From NCBI GenBank assembly GCA_002973575.1, contig PVEQ01000003.1, positions 236,595-300,594 of the forward strand: 64,000 nt of DNA, written 5' to 3'. Positions 15,979-26,176 of the stretch are shown piece after piece (the first letter of the stretch is position 1; every line of letters starts with the position of its first letter). Source of the stretch: Sediminibacterium magnilacihabitans. GTDB taxonomy: Bacteria > Bacteroidota > Bacteroidia > Chitinophagales > Chitinophagaceae. Position numbers and translations under genes: made by a program. Below the pieces are notes generated by a model. The model was not told the DNA's origin, ran no database searches, and saw only the letters and a list, made by a program, of their open reading frames with translations.

Positions 15979-18900
15979 ATGGCCAACAGTCTTATCAAGA
16001 ACCTGTTTTATGCCAGCCCCTATTCCGTTCCACCTCCCGGCGTAGGTACTACTGGTGTAACATTACAGACAGATCCGGCGCAATCGCCCACGCCTGCCGG
16101 CGTTACCAACCCCGTGCTGGTGATCCGCTTGCGAATGGCGTCAAGCCCGGTGGTTATTGGCATATCTGCTACATCCGGTCCCGGTACAAGTGTAAAGACA
16201 GCTATCTATCAGCCGTCTTTTCCTTTATCCGCCACCGAGTCTTATATGATCGATATCATCTGGGTGCCGTCGGGCACACCGCCTGAAAATATCGACTGGA
16301 ACAGTGCCATCGCATCTGCACCCGTAACAGCAGCCGAAGTGATGGTAGATAGCGCCGCTTTCAATGGCACTACGCTTGATGCAACGGTAACCTATGGTGC
16401 AAGCAGTGTTGCAGTAGGCGCACAGGTAAATGTATTCGCCCTATCAGGCGGTGTATATGTGAATATTGGCAGCGCGCAAACTCAGGGTAACAGGTTATCT
16501 GTACCTGTTACCACCACCGGGTTTACTGCGCCATTCTCTTTCAATGCACAAGCCATTATTCCCACCAGCAATTCGGGAGGCGGTGCTTTTGCACCGCCTT
16601 TCAGCATGGGGCCTCCTACCGTGATCAGCAATTACACCAGCGTACCACAAGCGGCTAAAACAATTGCTGCAGCTGTTTACAATGGCAAAAGCCTTTCTCT
16701 TTCCTGGAACCTCGATACCGTTGCCGGTTGCGTGAACCCCGATTCCAGCCTCATACAGGTACTTGCCAGCAACCAGGTTGTTGCCAGTTTTAAAGGAGGC
16801 CCTGTTTCTGCCAATATTCCGCTGGATATTTATGGCCAGTCAAACATTACCGTTCAGTTATCTACTGTAGCCAACAATATTGGCAGTACACCTTTGTCCT
16901 TCAGCCTGATCACGCAGGCGCCAACGGTAACTAATGTTGTTGCTGATAAAACAGCGGGAAAAGTAACGGCAAATATTACAACGACCCCCACAGGTCTTTC
17001 CGCACAGGCTTACCTGATGGATGGAGATATAGTACTTGCCGGTCCTGTTGCACCCACTAGCGGCGTAGTGAGTTTTAGTTATAGTACATCAAAGTACAAT
17101 GTAGAAGGAATGGTTGGGCTAAGCGTTGTTGCCAGCAGTGTATCTGCCGATGGAACAGTAACAGGCCCTGCAAGTAAGCCCGCCATTTTACTGGCCACCG
17201 CACCTATACTGCAATCCGCCCTCCTGCGCATCGATCCCGCAAACAACGCACAATGGAGAGCGGATATTGCCTGGAACCGCCTGCCTGATAGCGCTGCCAA
17301 TGTTACTGCTTATACAGTTTCTGTTTTACAGGAAACGACTGTTATAGCTACGCAAACCATTTCCGGCACTACTGCCACACTTACGTTTGCCAAAACAGCA
17401 ATCGACACCACCAAAACACAAACCATACAACTCTTTGCTACCGGAATTACCGGCGGTAATAGCCCTGCACAAACTTTGTATGCGCTGTTTGCACCGCCAT
17501 TGCTGGCTTCATTGGTTACAACAAAGGGACAAATCGGTATTACCTGGACCGTACCGGCCACGCTTCCGGCAGCCAATACATTGCCGGTAAGCTATCGCTC
17601 GATCATTGCATCCGGCGCTGCTACTATTTATCGTGGAAACGAAACAACTGCTACACGCAGTGCCATTCAGCTTGCCGCCCTTTCTATTCCGGATACCGGC
17701 AACCTGGTGGCAATGGTAAATATTTCACTTGGACCGGTTACACTTCAGTGTGATCCGTCTATGGCTGCCACCTGTAGCGCCAGTCCGTTATTGACAGCAC
17801 CCATTATCAACGCAACTACTGCTGCAGCCACTACCAATATAGCTACACTGAACTGGACCGCTGTTACAGGCGCCAATGCTATTGCCTATAATATCAATTT
17901 TACAAAAGGCAATCCGCAAACCAATATTCCAACAAACGCTTTTGCATTAACAACAGCGCTTACGCCTGGAGCATTGCTCGGTTATACTGTAAGGGCAACC
18001 GGAACTTCAAACGGTGTTCCGGTTACAGGGCCTCCTTCTAATGAAGCATGGGTGCCAACGAATATGGCCAATGTTTCCACAGTCCGCTTCACTGGTAGCA
18101 ATACAACTGTGGAGTGGGAGCAGGTGCCAGATGCTGTATGCTACTGTATATCGGTATACGACAATGCAACGCCTGCCAACCAAGTGTATACCAATACCAC
18201 CAGTGCCACCAGCGATTCGTTCACTATTACGGCTGCCTCGGGGAAAGAATACACGGCCTATGTACAACCCATCATGAAAAATGGAACAGGTCTTGCCGGA
18301 ACATCACTTAAACTATTCGCGCCAGCCTTATTCCTGAGCCAGCAGCCTGCTTCCGCCGCCTATCCATACATTTATCCGGCGCAAAGCATGTCGGTACTCG
18401 GTTCTGCAACCACAGGCCCTACGGCACAGGCCATTGTATTGTATTTACCCGAACTGGGTGCTGCATCCGGAGCACTGGGTACCACACCGATTGAAGTAGC
18501 GCCTTTCAAGATTGAACCTTCAGGAAATACTGCCTTACCCTATAAGCTAACCATTGCAGCAGATCCATTGGCCTGGACATTCAATACCACGGCTATCCGT
18601 GCCGCTCTGCAACAGGCCTATGTCAATTTCCTGAAGAATATTGAAACGCCTCCTGGGGGCACACTTGCCGGCGCCACGCCGTTTGGTATTTCACTCGTAC
18701 AGTTGGCCATCGCCTGTTCATTACCACAGACTTTTGCAGAACAACTCTATTACAATTTCGGATTCTCTACAGTTTCCACTGTGGGGTCGGGTTATGTAGA
18801 CCTCAGGCCGGGCATGGTGTTGCGGGTAGCTGCAAGCGACTACATTGGCATTGCGCAAAGCGGACTGCCTTCCTGGATCAACGGTTATGCGGGCGCTACC

Positions 18901-19563
18901 ATTCTCGATTTTGAAATAGGCAGCTATCTGTCGGGCACTAACTGGCGTACAGGGTTCGATGCATTTTTAAATACACTTACTTCGCAGGGCTCTCTTACCG
19001 TTTCATCACCGGCTGCCTCTACGGGTTCCGTTCAGGCCGGCCTTGCCGGGGCGGTTGACTTGTATTATCCGCAATTCATTCAACCTTTCTATCGCCTGTA
19101 TTTCCCATCTGCCATCAGTAGTCCATGGGGCAATGGATCAAATCTCACAGGATCGAATTTTACATTAGTAGCAGCGGGTAAATACAGCAGTTTGCAAAGC
19201 ACAACAGTTGATCCGTCCAATAACCCTACAGCGTATTTCCGCGGCAGAGCTATTGTAGAAGTGATGATCAAAGTATTGGTCAACGGAAGCGAAAGACTTG
19301 TACCCATCGGTACCAGCCTGGGCAACCTGCTGGAGCAATTAGGCTTACGACCAGCATCTACATCACCGATATTGAAGCAACTTCGCGTTTATCGTTCCAT
19401 CGTACCGGCAATTACCAGTACAACTACTGCAACAGCATTGGGACCTCAACTGGAATTGTGTGTTGACTGGAATGGTTTGGCAGTATATGGAACAGGTAAT
19501 GGGTTGAATGCCATGTCGGTTCCATTAATGCCTGGCGACCAGGTTATCACAAATAAATATTAA
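15979..19563 (+). CDS. Large beta-rich protein with FN3-like repeats and C-terminal beta-grasp-like domain
   Basis: 1194 residues from the ATG at 15979, 10 bp after the Hint gene; upstream in-frame starts would overlap that gene deeply. No signal peptide or membrane helix. The protein is rich in Thr, Ala and Ser. It has several fibronectin III-like units of ~90 residues between about 230 and 790 (signatures WNLDTVAG, ADIAWNRLP, ATLNWTAVTGANAIAYNI and TVEWEQVPDAVCYCISVYD). The last ~100 residues look like a ThiS/SLBB-type beta-grasp fold: IKVLVNGSERLVPIGTSLGN, LLEQLGLRP and a final MPGDQVITNKY. Function unknown. The repeats suggest binding or a structural scaffold. Confidence 0.75.
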   Translation: MANSLIKNLFYASPYSVPPPGVGTTGVTLQTDPAQSPTPAGVTNPVLVIRLRMASSPVVIGISATSGPGTSVKTAIYQPSFPLSATESYMIDIIWVPSGTPPENIDWNSAIASAPVTAAEVMVDSAAFNGTTLDATVTYGASSVAVGAQVNVFALSGGVYVNIGSAQTQGNRLSVPVTTTGFTAPFSFNAQAIIPTSNSGGGAFAPPFSMGPPTVISNYTSVPQAAKTIAAAVYNGKSLSLSWNLDTVAGCVNPDSSLIQVLASNQVVASFKGGPVSANIPLDIYGQSNITVQLSTVANNIGSTPLSFSLITQAPTVTNVVADKTAGKVTANITTTPTGLSAQAYLMDGDIVLAGPVAPTSGVVSFSYSTSKYNVEGMVGLSVVASSVSADGTVTGPASKPAILLATAPILQSALLRIDPANNAQWRADIAWNRLPDSAANVTAYTVSVLQETTVIATQTISGTTATLTFAKTAIDTTKTQTIQLFATGITGGNSPAQTLYALFAPPLLASLVTTKGQIGITWTVPATLPAANTLPVSYRSIIASGAATIYRGNETTATRSAIQLAALSIPDTGNLVAMVNISLGPVTLQCDPSMAATCSASPLLTAPIINATTAAATTNIATLNWTAVTGANAIAYNINFTKGNPQTNIPTNAFALTTALTPGALLGYTVRATGTSNGVPVTGPPSNEAWVPTNMANVSTVRFTGSNTTVEWEQVPDAVCYCISVYDNATPANQVYTNTTSATSDSFTITAASGKEYTAYVQPIMKNGTGLAGTSLKLFAPALFLSQQPASAAYPYIYPAQSMSVLGSATTGPTAQAIVLYLPELGAASGALGTTPIEVAPFKIEPSGNTALPYKLTIAADPLAWTFNTTAIRAALQQAYVNFLKNIETPPGGTLAGATPFGISLVQLAIACSLPQTFAEQLYYNFGFSTVSTVGSGYVDLRPGMVLRVAASDYIGIAQSGLPSWINGYAGATILDFEIGSYLSGTNWRTGFDAFLNTLTSQGSLTVSSPAASTGSVQAGLAGAVDLYYPQFIQPFYRLYFPSAISSPWGNGSNLTGSNFTLVAAGKYSSLQSTTVDPSNNPTAYFRGRAIVEVMIKVLVNGSERLVPIGTSLGNLLEQLGLRPASTSPILKQLRVYRSIVPAITSTTTATALGPQLELCVDWNGLAVYGTGNGLNAMSVPLMPGDQVITNKY

Positions 19564-19570
19564 CCCATTC

Positions 19571-22500
19571 ATGAGCGCTGTTCCGGTATTCAACCAGGTT
19601 AACTCTTCCGTATATGTGTTGTCAACACTCGCAGATACCGGACTGGTCAATTATTGGGCAGGATACTTTGCATATCCACCTGGTAGCCTGGGCACCAGCG
19701 CCAGTACAAGTACAGTGTGGCAGAACATCGGTGGCTTTTATTTATTCCTAGATCAAATACCTTCCGACTGGACAAAGTTCGCAGCAGATTTAACGGCACT
19801 CCGTCCAAATCTGGGTCCGCCTGATATCGTTCGTTGTGTGTGGATCAGCAATGCAGGTCAGTCTTATTTGCAATGGCAGATCACTGTAGCTTTTGCAAAA
19901 GCTACCGGAACGGGTGTCAACATCAGTTGGCAATTGATGCGATCCGTAGCTTTTAACATCGGCGCTTACCAATTATCGCTGACAGGATTGAGTGCACTCA
20001 CTTATATCACCGATGAGAACGGAGGCGGTATCGGCTTTCCTGGCGGGGTGTTCAATGGCCCGGAAGGGGGCTATACTTTTCCAACAGCACAGCTGTCATT
20101 CAGCGGAACAGCACTTGGTGCATTCAGCAGCAGTATGACTATTGCAGCGCCTTCCAGCCAGGACCAGTGTGATCTGTGGAAAGCACTCAACATTGGTTTG
20201 CAATATGCAGCGGCACCTACGCCTTCTGATGATGAACCAGTTCCTCCTGTTAATGGAGATGATCCCGACCCGGCAGCTATGGCCTATGCAACTGCAACAA
20301 AAATATTGTTCATGCCTGTGTTCGCAAGGCAAACAGCAACCCTTAACCTCGGCATCCTGTTCGATCCATTGCTGCCACTGGTGGCTTCCCGCACTTCATT
20401 CAGTTTATTTCCTGCGGGAACAACGGCTTCACCTGTACAGGAGAGTTTCCTGAGAACCACCCGCGGATACACTATTCAGTTAACGCCACTCAAAGCGAAT
20501 GGGGTACTCCCCGATGCACGTTTTGTATTCGGCTATTGCCCGGTACAGGAAAGCCTGTCAGAAGAAGGATATCGTTATCATTTAAGTCCCGATGGTGCAT
20601 TCCAGGCAACCATCCTCACTCCTTCGCAAAAAAAGAGTAAGCGCAGCACAACTACACCCCTGCCCAATCAATTATTATTGGGTTTGTCCGGATTGGAATA
20701 CGCAAGCCTCGATGGCGCCAGTTACATGATCATATTCCAGGGAAACAAACCGGCATTCATTCCTTATGTTCCGCCATCGCAATCACAGGCACCCGATATA
20801 TCTAAAGCACTGACAGGAGCGGCAACTACTTCACACCTCACTGTTATGTCGCTCAACAACCAGGTGGTTAACCCTGTATATTATGCGCAACCGCGCGAAG
20901 CGCCGCTCTTTTCCGGTATCGATCATCGTACCGACAATATCCTTGATTTCAATCCCATGCCTGCTTTTACCTTTCCTTATAATGTGCAACAGCAGCCAGT
21001 TGTATTTCCCGTAGGCATTTACAAAGGACTCAGCAGTGATGAGAATGCACTTGCACGTGAAATGGAAAATGCAAGCCTGGCCCCCTACCGTAATTATTTT
21101 ATCAGTAAACAATATGGTGTAACAGCCCATGCCGCCAACGCGGAAAACTTCCCCGTACCCAAACGACGTTTACGCAGCGTGAATGATCCGCTGGGTGTGA
21201 CGCCACAAGGACTCGTAGCTGAACTGACGCCCGACTATAAAAATTTCGATGGTCTCATCATGGGTAATATGCCCGGCACTAATTATCCCAAAGTAGACTT
21301 CACAGCTGTAGAAGGCATGTTCAAGCAAGCTTTGCAGAACAATCAATTGTTTTTTGTAGCAACCAACGCAGGCGTGCTTATGAGTGGCACTTCGGTACGG
21401 TACCAGCTGACAGAAAAAGACAAACCCTTTCTGCTGGCGATGGGGGTAACGCAGGCTGTTATTGATGCCGTATACCTGGCTGTAAGCAGGGCCACACAGC
21501 CGTTTGATACGGAGGAGTTATTTGTAAACTGTATCCGTACTGCTGCGGGTAATGATCTCGGTTCTTTTCTCAAAGTAGCCGGCATACTCAAAGTGGAAAT
21601 GGATGGATGGACTTTCCAGTTGTCGCCGCGCACCTGGCGTACCGATGCGGAGAGTCCAACACTCCTGGTTGCCAAATTCTGCAACCGCTCACTGAGAGAC
21701 CTGGCCAATGATACCAGTAGCTGGTATTGGCCCGAAGTAGCTACACCTCAGAATGGAACGCTGACTCAAACACAAACAGTATTATTAAATATTTGTAAGG
21801 CGGCCGCTGCACCCGATGCAGCCAAACCCCTGCGCATTTTTTACGATACGGTGCTCAACGACAAAAACTGGAACGGCTTCTTGTTTCTGAATGCTCCGGT
21901 GGATATTTCAGAGATGCCCGATGACCTGAAATTCTTAACAGCAGGTATTGACCTTACCAAATTCTGTGCACATCATATCGGTTTCTCACAAACGCCCTTC
22001 AATGTGCTGAATGGTGTTCCCCAGTTGCAACAGACGGCGGCATTCGGACTGATCAATTACGAAGACCCCATGGATCTCTACGCGGAACAGAGCATTCCAT
22101 TTGGTTTTAAAACAACAAGGCTGCGGGTGCGTTTTGCCAATGCGGCCCTCGTAGATTTCTCGGCCGAAGTAGAACTCATGCTTAACAGCCTGTTAGGATC
22201 TTCATTAACCAAGCAAATAGCAGCACGCGGAAATAACCTGATCATTGAAGGCTCTTACCAGCGTGTGGGCGGCGCACCCTGCTATGCATTTGCACTGAAT
22301 GGGGAAAATATTTTCAACGCCAACGATACGGTGCTTACAGACATCGAAGTATTATCGGTACAGGTGGTTAATGGTGGAATTACCAATTCTGTAAACGTGC
22401 TCACCAATTTTATATTGATGGGGAATTTCAGGTTCCTGCGTATAGAAGCATTCGATCTGTTCTCTTTTGGTCCGGGCGAAGATACCGACGACAGGTTCCT

Positions 22501-23275
22501 GCGATACAATGGACTTGGTATTAACATGCAATTCTCACTGGCTACACCGAAACAACAAATCTTTACGGTAAAAGAATCCAATACTGCATTCGACATGGTG
22601 GCCAGTCATCAACGGACATCCTCACTGATGAATAATTTCCCATTAGCCATCAGCGGATTGGTTGCCAGCCCCAATCTTGCAGCGGAAGGCGAAAAGCCAA
22701 GTGGACAAACACCGGAAGACATGGGTTATACTTCTGTTGCAGCGCCACTGGAGCAAACACCGATGGTGCCTGGCTGGTATGGGCTGGTACTGACGCTGGA
22801 CCTGGGAACATTCGGCGCATTGACTGGTAGTGTAAGCTTTAAAATTTCTATCCTCGCCGCCTGGAGGAAAGGTGATTCGCAAACGAATGTACCAGTTTAT
22901 CTGGGGTTGAAATTACCAGGTATACCGGTGCTGGGCGGAAGTTTTCCTTTACAGGGCGTGTTGAAGATCGGTTTCCGGAATTTTCAATTCGAAACTTATA
23001 CTACCGCACAAAACGAGCTCGGGTACCTGTTACGGCTTCGGCGTTTTTCATTATCTGTGCTGGTATGGAGTTTCCCTCCCGGCAATAACAACATCATTTT
23101 ATTCGGACAGCCGCGAAACCCGAAAGGTTCATTGGGTTGGTATGCAGCGTACAGTGATGACAAAGACGATACACAGGCAAAGACAGATCCATTATTATTA
23201 GAAAATACAACGCCACTACCGGATCATGTGCAGCGGCGTTTAAAATCGGGCAGGCGTACGCCACCCATCGGGTAA
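19571..23275 (+). CDS. Large beta-rich protein, unknown family
   Basis: 1234 residues, starting 7 bp after the preceding stop. No signal peptide, membrane helix or enzyme motif recognised. The sequence is dominated by beta-type alternation with many Gly and aromatic residues. An acidic linker (DDEPVPPVNGDDPDPAA, near 220-235) separates an N-terminal part from the rest. The C-terminal region (WYGLVLTLDLGTFGALTGSV and LGWYAAYSDD close to the end) resembles in style the beta-rich part of the 3972-residue protein encoded downstream, so the two may share ancestry or assemble together. The length and codon use look intact, with no frameshift. Function unknown. Confidence 0.75.
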   Translation: MSAVPVFNQVNSSVYVLSTLADTGLVNYWAGYFAYPPGSLGTSASTSTVWQNIGGFYLFLDQIPSDWTKFAADLTALRPNLGPPDIVRCVWISNAGQSYLQWQITVAFAKATGTGVNISWQLMRSVAFNIGAYQLSLTGLSALTYITDENGGGIGFPGGVFNGPEGGYTFPTAQLSFSGTALGAFSSSMTIAAPSSQDQCDLWKALNIGLQYAAAPTPSDDEPVPPVNGDDPDPAAMAYATATKILFMPVFARQTATLNLGILFDPLLPLVASRTSFSLFPAGTTASPVQESFLRTTRGYTIQLTPLKANGVLPDARFVFGYCPVQESLSEEGYRYHLSPDGAFQATILTPSQKKSKRSTTTPLPNQLLLGLSGLEYASLDGASYMIIFQGNKPAFIPYVPPSQSQAPDISKALTGAATTSHLTVMSLNNQVVNPVYYAQPREAPLFSGIDHRTDNILDFNPMPAFTFPYNVQQQPVVFPVGIYKGLSSDENALAREMENASLAPYRNYFISKQYGVTAHAANAENFPVPKRRLRSVNDPLGVTPQGLVAELTPDYKNFDGLIMGNMPGTNYPKVDFTAVEGMFKQALQNNQLFFVATNAGVLMSGTSVRYQLTEKDKPFLLAMGVTQAVIDAVYLAVSRATQPFDTEELFVNCIRTAAGNDLGSFLKVAGILKVEMDGWTFQLSPRTWRTDAESPTLLVAKFCNRSLRDLANDTSSWYWPEVATPQNGTLTQTQTVLLNICKAAAAPDAAKPLRIFYDTVLNDKNWNGFLFLNAPVDISEMPDDLKFLTAGIDLTKFCAHHIGFSQTPFNVLNGVPQLQQTAAFGLINYEDPMDLYAEQSIPFGFKTTRLRVRFANAALVDFSAEVELMLNSLLGSSLTKQIAARGNNLIIEGSYQRVGGAPCYAFALNGENIFNANDTVLTDIEVLSVQVVNGGITNSVNVLTNFILMGNFRFLRIEAFDLFSFGPGEDTDDRFLRYNGLGINMQFSLATPKQQIFTVKESNTAFDMVASHQRTSSLMNNFPLAISGLVASPNLAAEGEKPSGQTPEDMGYTSVAAPLEQTPMVPGWYGLVLTLDLGTFGALTGSVSFKISILAAWRKGDSQTNVPVYLGLKLPGIPVLGGSFPLQGVLKIGFRNFQFETYTTAQNELGYLLRLRRFSLSVLVWSFPPGNNNIILFGQPRNPKGSLGWYAAYSDDKDDTQAKTDPLLLENTTPLPDHVQRRLKSGRRTPPIG

Positions 23276-23291
23276 TATAAAAGCATACAAT

Positions 23292-24677
23292 ATGGCAACA
23301 GGTGTTGTAAAAGTAACCGTAGTAGACGTTGGACAGGGGCAATGTACGTTCGTGGAAATTTATAACACGGACAGCACCCCTAAACTCATTCATGCACTTC
23401 TTTTCGATTGTGGAAGTGATAAAAAAAGCGATGAAACTTCAACCAACCTCCAATATATTGCTACCAAGGTAGCAGGTATGGATACACCTGCCTTTGATAC
23501 CATTTTTTTCTCCCATAGTGATAAAGACCACATTAGCCTCACCTATGATCTCCTGCAGGAATTCCCTTCTTCGAAAAAACCAACCGTAAAACAGGTTTGG
23601 TATGGAGGCGCCCGCAGCAGGTATACCAAATACGATTTCAACATCCTGGATTACCTTGAAGAAGAAGGATATTGCACAAAATCCAATCTCAAAACAACAG
23701 GAAGTAATTACACCGGATACGACACAACTTCTAAAAGTTTCACTCAATATCTCTGGAGAAGCGCCGATAATTCGGTTGCAGTATATGCAATCGTTTCTAA
23801 TGTATTGTCGGATGATCCTGACTGGGACGAAAATGACCTGGATGTAGAAGGAAAAACCGCAGAAGCATTGAACCGGGTATCCATGGTCTGCTGGCTTTCT
23901 TATGCAGGTGCTTCTTATGTAATCTGTGGTGATGCTACTAATAAAACGATGGGGGCCATAAACACTCGGTTTACTGCCGGCACTACCGTATTTAATAAAA
24001 ATAACATGACAACACTGCCCCACCACGGAAGCCGGGCCACGGGGTTTGCAGTGAAATCATCAGAAGTTGCAAGCAGTACAGCCAAACAGGTGGTAAGCGA
24101 TTTTGCAGGACTTCTTAAGTCGAAGACCCTGACAATAAGTTCTTTTGAAAAACACCGGCACCCTTCCCTGGAGTTGATGAATGCATTTCCGCCTACCATT
24201 ACTACTCCTTTTGTAAGAGATCCCAGGCTTAAGGAAACAAATGCCCACAGACTGATAGGCAATGTCGATATCGCATTAACACAGCCCAAAGGATGGAGTC
24301 TCCTGAAAACATATTACTCTTTCGATACTACTTCCTGTATGTTCAGCACCAGGTATTCCCAGTTAATGACATGGTTTTCCTACAACCTGGGAGCTTCGTC
24401 AGTGGCCGTAGCAAAAGGTCCCACATCATCATCAGTAGCTATCAATGCATTTGCCTGCTGGCAGTATGAAACACAAACAAATGGGAACTTCCTCTTAGGT
24501 GGTTATGCCAATCTTGCATTGCCACTTGTGCTGTTTACAGCAGGAACCACATCTATGGTTGCATCACAACCCAATCCCGCCATCGCATCCGTCCGGGTAA
24601 AAGATCAATCGAAAAAAGTACGGCAGCCTGCTCATACGCAATCGCAATTTTATGATCAGTTAAAACAGTTTCGTTGA
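23292..24677 (+). CDS. ComEC-like metallo-beta-lactamase fold protein, copy 1
   Basis: 461 residues. The N-terminus reads VTVVDVGQGQCTFVEIYNT, typical of the ComEC/Rec2-related branch. The metal motif is SHSDKDH (His75, Asp77, Asp79, His80), i.e. HxDxDH, the usual variant in this branch. Later ligands are suggested by YVICGDATNKTM and LPHHGSRATGFA. The C-terminal ~150 residues are less conserved. No membrane segments, so it is a soluble stand-alone hydrolase domain, probably acting on a phosphodiester such as a nucleic acid or nucleotide. It is 16 bp after the preceding gene. The next gene is a close paralogue. Confidence 0.85.
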   Translation: MATGVVKVTVVDVGQGQCTFVEIYNTDSTPKLIHALLFDCGSDKKSDETSTNLQYIATKVAGMDTPAFDTIFFSHSDKDHISLTYDLLQEFPSSKKPTVKQVWYGGARSRYTKYDFNILDYLEEEGYCTKSNLKTTGSNYTGYDTTSKSFTQYLWRSADNSVAVYAIVSNVLSDDPDWDENDLDVEGKTAEALNRVSMVCWLSYAGASYVICGDATNKTMGAINTRFTAGTTVFNKNNMTTLPHHGSRATGFAVKSSEVASSTAKQVVSDFAGLLKSKTLTISSFEKHRHPSLELMNAFPPTITTPFVRDPRLKETNAHRLIGNVDIALTQPKGWSLLKTYYSFDTTSCMFSTRYSQLMTWFSYNLGASSVAVAKGPTSSSVAINAFACWQYETQTNGNFLLGGYANLALPLVLFTAGTTSMVASQPNPAIASVRVKDQSKKVRQPAHTQSQFYDQLKQFR

Positions 24678-24735
24678 AAAAAGATTCGTTCATACATGCA
24701 AGACAATATATAACCAATTTAAACCAACAGGGTAT

Positions 24736-26163
24736 ATGGCAACAGGCATTGTAGTAATAAGCGTATTAGATGTAGGACAGGGACAATGTACGTTTGTAGA
24801 GATCTATAATACGGCGAGCACCCCTAAAATCATTCATACGCTTCTTTTCGATTGCGGAAGTGATAAACAAAGTAGTGAAACGCAAACAAACCTCCAATAT
24901 ATTGCTACCAAGGTAGCAAGTATGGATACCCCTGCCTTTGACACTATTTTTTTCTCCCATAGCGATAAAGACCATATCAGCCTCACCTATGACCTCTTGC
25001 AGAAATTCCCTTCTTCAAAAAAACCAACTGTAAAACAGGTTTGGTACGGAGGAGCCCGCGAAAAGTACACCAAGTCTGGCTTTAATATTCTGAATTACCT
25101 TGAAACGAAAGGATATTGCACATCTTCCAATATCAAAACAACAGGAAGCAATTACACCGGCTACAATACAACTTCTAAAAGTTTCACAGAATATCTCTGG
25201 AAAAGCACTGATAATTCGGTTAAGGTATATGCGATCGCTTCCAACGTATTGTCAGATGATCCTGATTGGGATGATAATGACTTGAGTGTAGAAGGGAAAA
25301 CAGCAGAGGCACTGAACCGCGTATCCATGGTCTGCTGGCTTTCCTATGCAGGCTCTTCTTATGTGATCTGCGGCGATGCCACCAATAAAACAATGGGTGC
25401 CATAAATAATCTGTTTACCGGTGGCACCCCCGTATTTAATCAAAATCTGATGACAACATTGCCCCACCACGGTAGCCGGGCCACAGGGTTTGCAGTCAGC
25501 TCATCAGCAACAGCAAGCCTTACAGCTATATTAGTAGTAAGCTCATTCTCTGCTCTGTTAAAATCTAAAACAATAACTGTCAGCGCCTACCAAAAGCACC
25601 GGCATCCATCATTGCAGTTAATGAGTTATTTTATCCCTACTATAACTACCCCAATCATAAAAGACCCCCGATTAAAAGAAAAAAACTCGCATCGGATTAC
25701 GGCTTATCTCGACATCAATGTGGGAACGGGCACAGGCATGTTCCTCGTCAGAAATCTACCTTATTCATTTGAAACATTAATCAATACTTTAACAACGCGG
25801 TATTTCGACGGATTTCCCACATTCTCTTATAACATTGGTCTCTTTACTACAGCTAAGCCATCTCAGGGACTGGTAACCTCAACTACCGTAATCAATGGTT
25901 TTGCATGCTGGCAGTTTGAAACACAAACAAATGGGGACTTTCTTTTAGGGGGTTATGCCAATCTTGCATTACCACTTGTGCTGTTTACAACAGGAGCCAC
26001 ATCTTCGGTCGCATCGAAATCCGGTACGACCGACTTGTTGGAAGCAATTACAGTAACAAATCCGCCCATCGCAACTGTTAGGATAAAAGACCAACCACAA
26101 AAAATATGGCAACCTTCACAAAGGCTATCGCAATTCCATAACCATTTAACACAGTTTCGTTGA
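24736..26163 (+). CDS. ComEC-like metallo-beta-lactamase fold protein, copy 2
   Basis: 475 residues, a tandem paralogue of the gene at 23292-24677. The first ~300 residues are nearly the same, including VLDVGQGQCTFVEIYNT, the metal motif SHSDKDH, YVICGDATNKTM and LPHHGSRATGFA. The middle C-terminal part (around 300-400) has diverged, and the copies converge again at CWQFETQTNGDFLLGGYANL. Nucleotide similarity is also high, pointing to a fairly recent duplication with relaxed or diversifying change in the C-terminal part. All apparent metal ligands are kept in both copies, so both may be active. The 58-bp spacer between them is the longest within the set. Confidence 0.85.
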   Translation: MATGIVVISVLDVGQGQCTFVEIYNTASTPKIIHTLLFDCGSDKQSSETQTNLQYIATKVASMDTPAFDTIFFSHSDKDHISLTYDLLQKFPSSKKPTVKQVWYGGAREKYTKSGFNILNYLETKGYCTSSNIKTTGSNYTGYNTTSKSFTEYLWKSTDNSVKVYAIASNVLSDDPDWDDNDLSVEGKTAEALNRVSMVCWLSYAGSSYVICGDATNKTMGAINNLFTGGTPVFNQNLMTTLPHHGSRATGFAVSSSATASLTAILVVSSFSALLKSKTITVSAYQKHRHPSLQLMSYFIPTITTPIIKDPRLKEKNSHRITAYLDINVGTGTGMFLVRNLPYSFETLINTLTTRYFDGFPTFSYNIGLFTTAKPSQGLVTSTTVINGFACWQFETQTNGDFLLGGYANLALPLVLFTTGATSSVASKSGTTDLLEAITVTNPPIATVRIKDQPQKIWQPSQRLSQFHNHLTQFR

Positions 26164-26176
26164 AAACGGCTAAATC

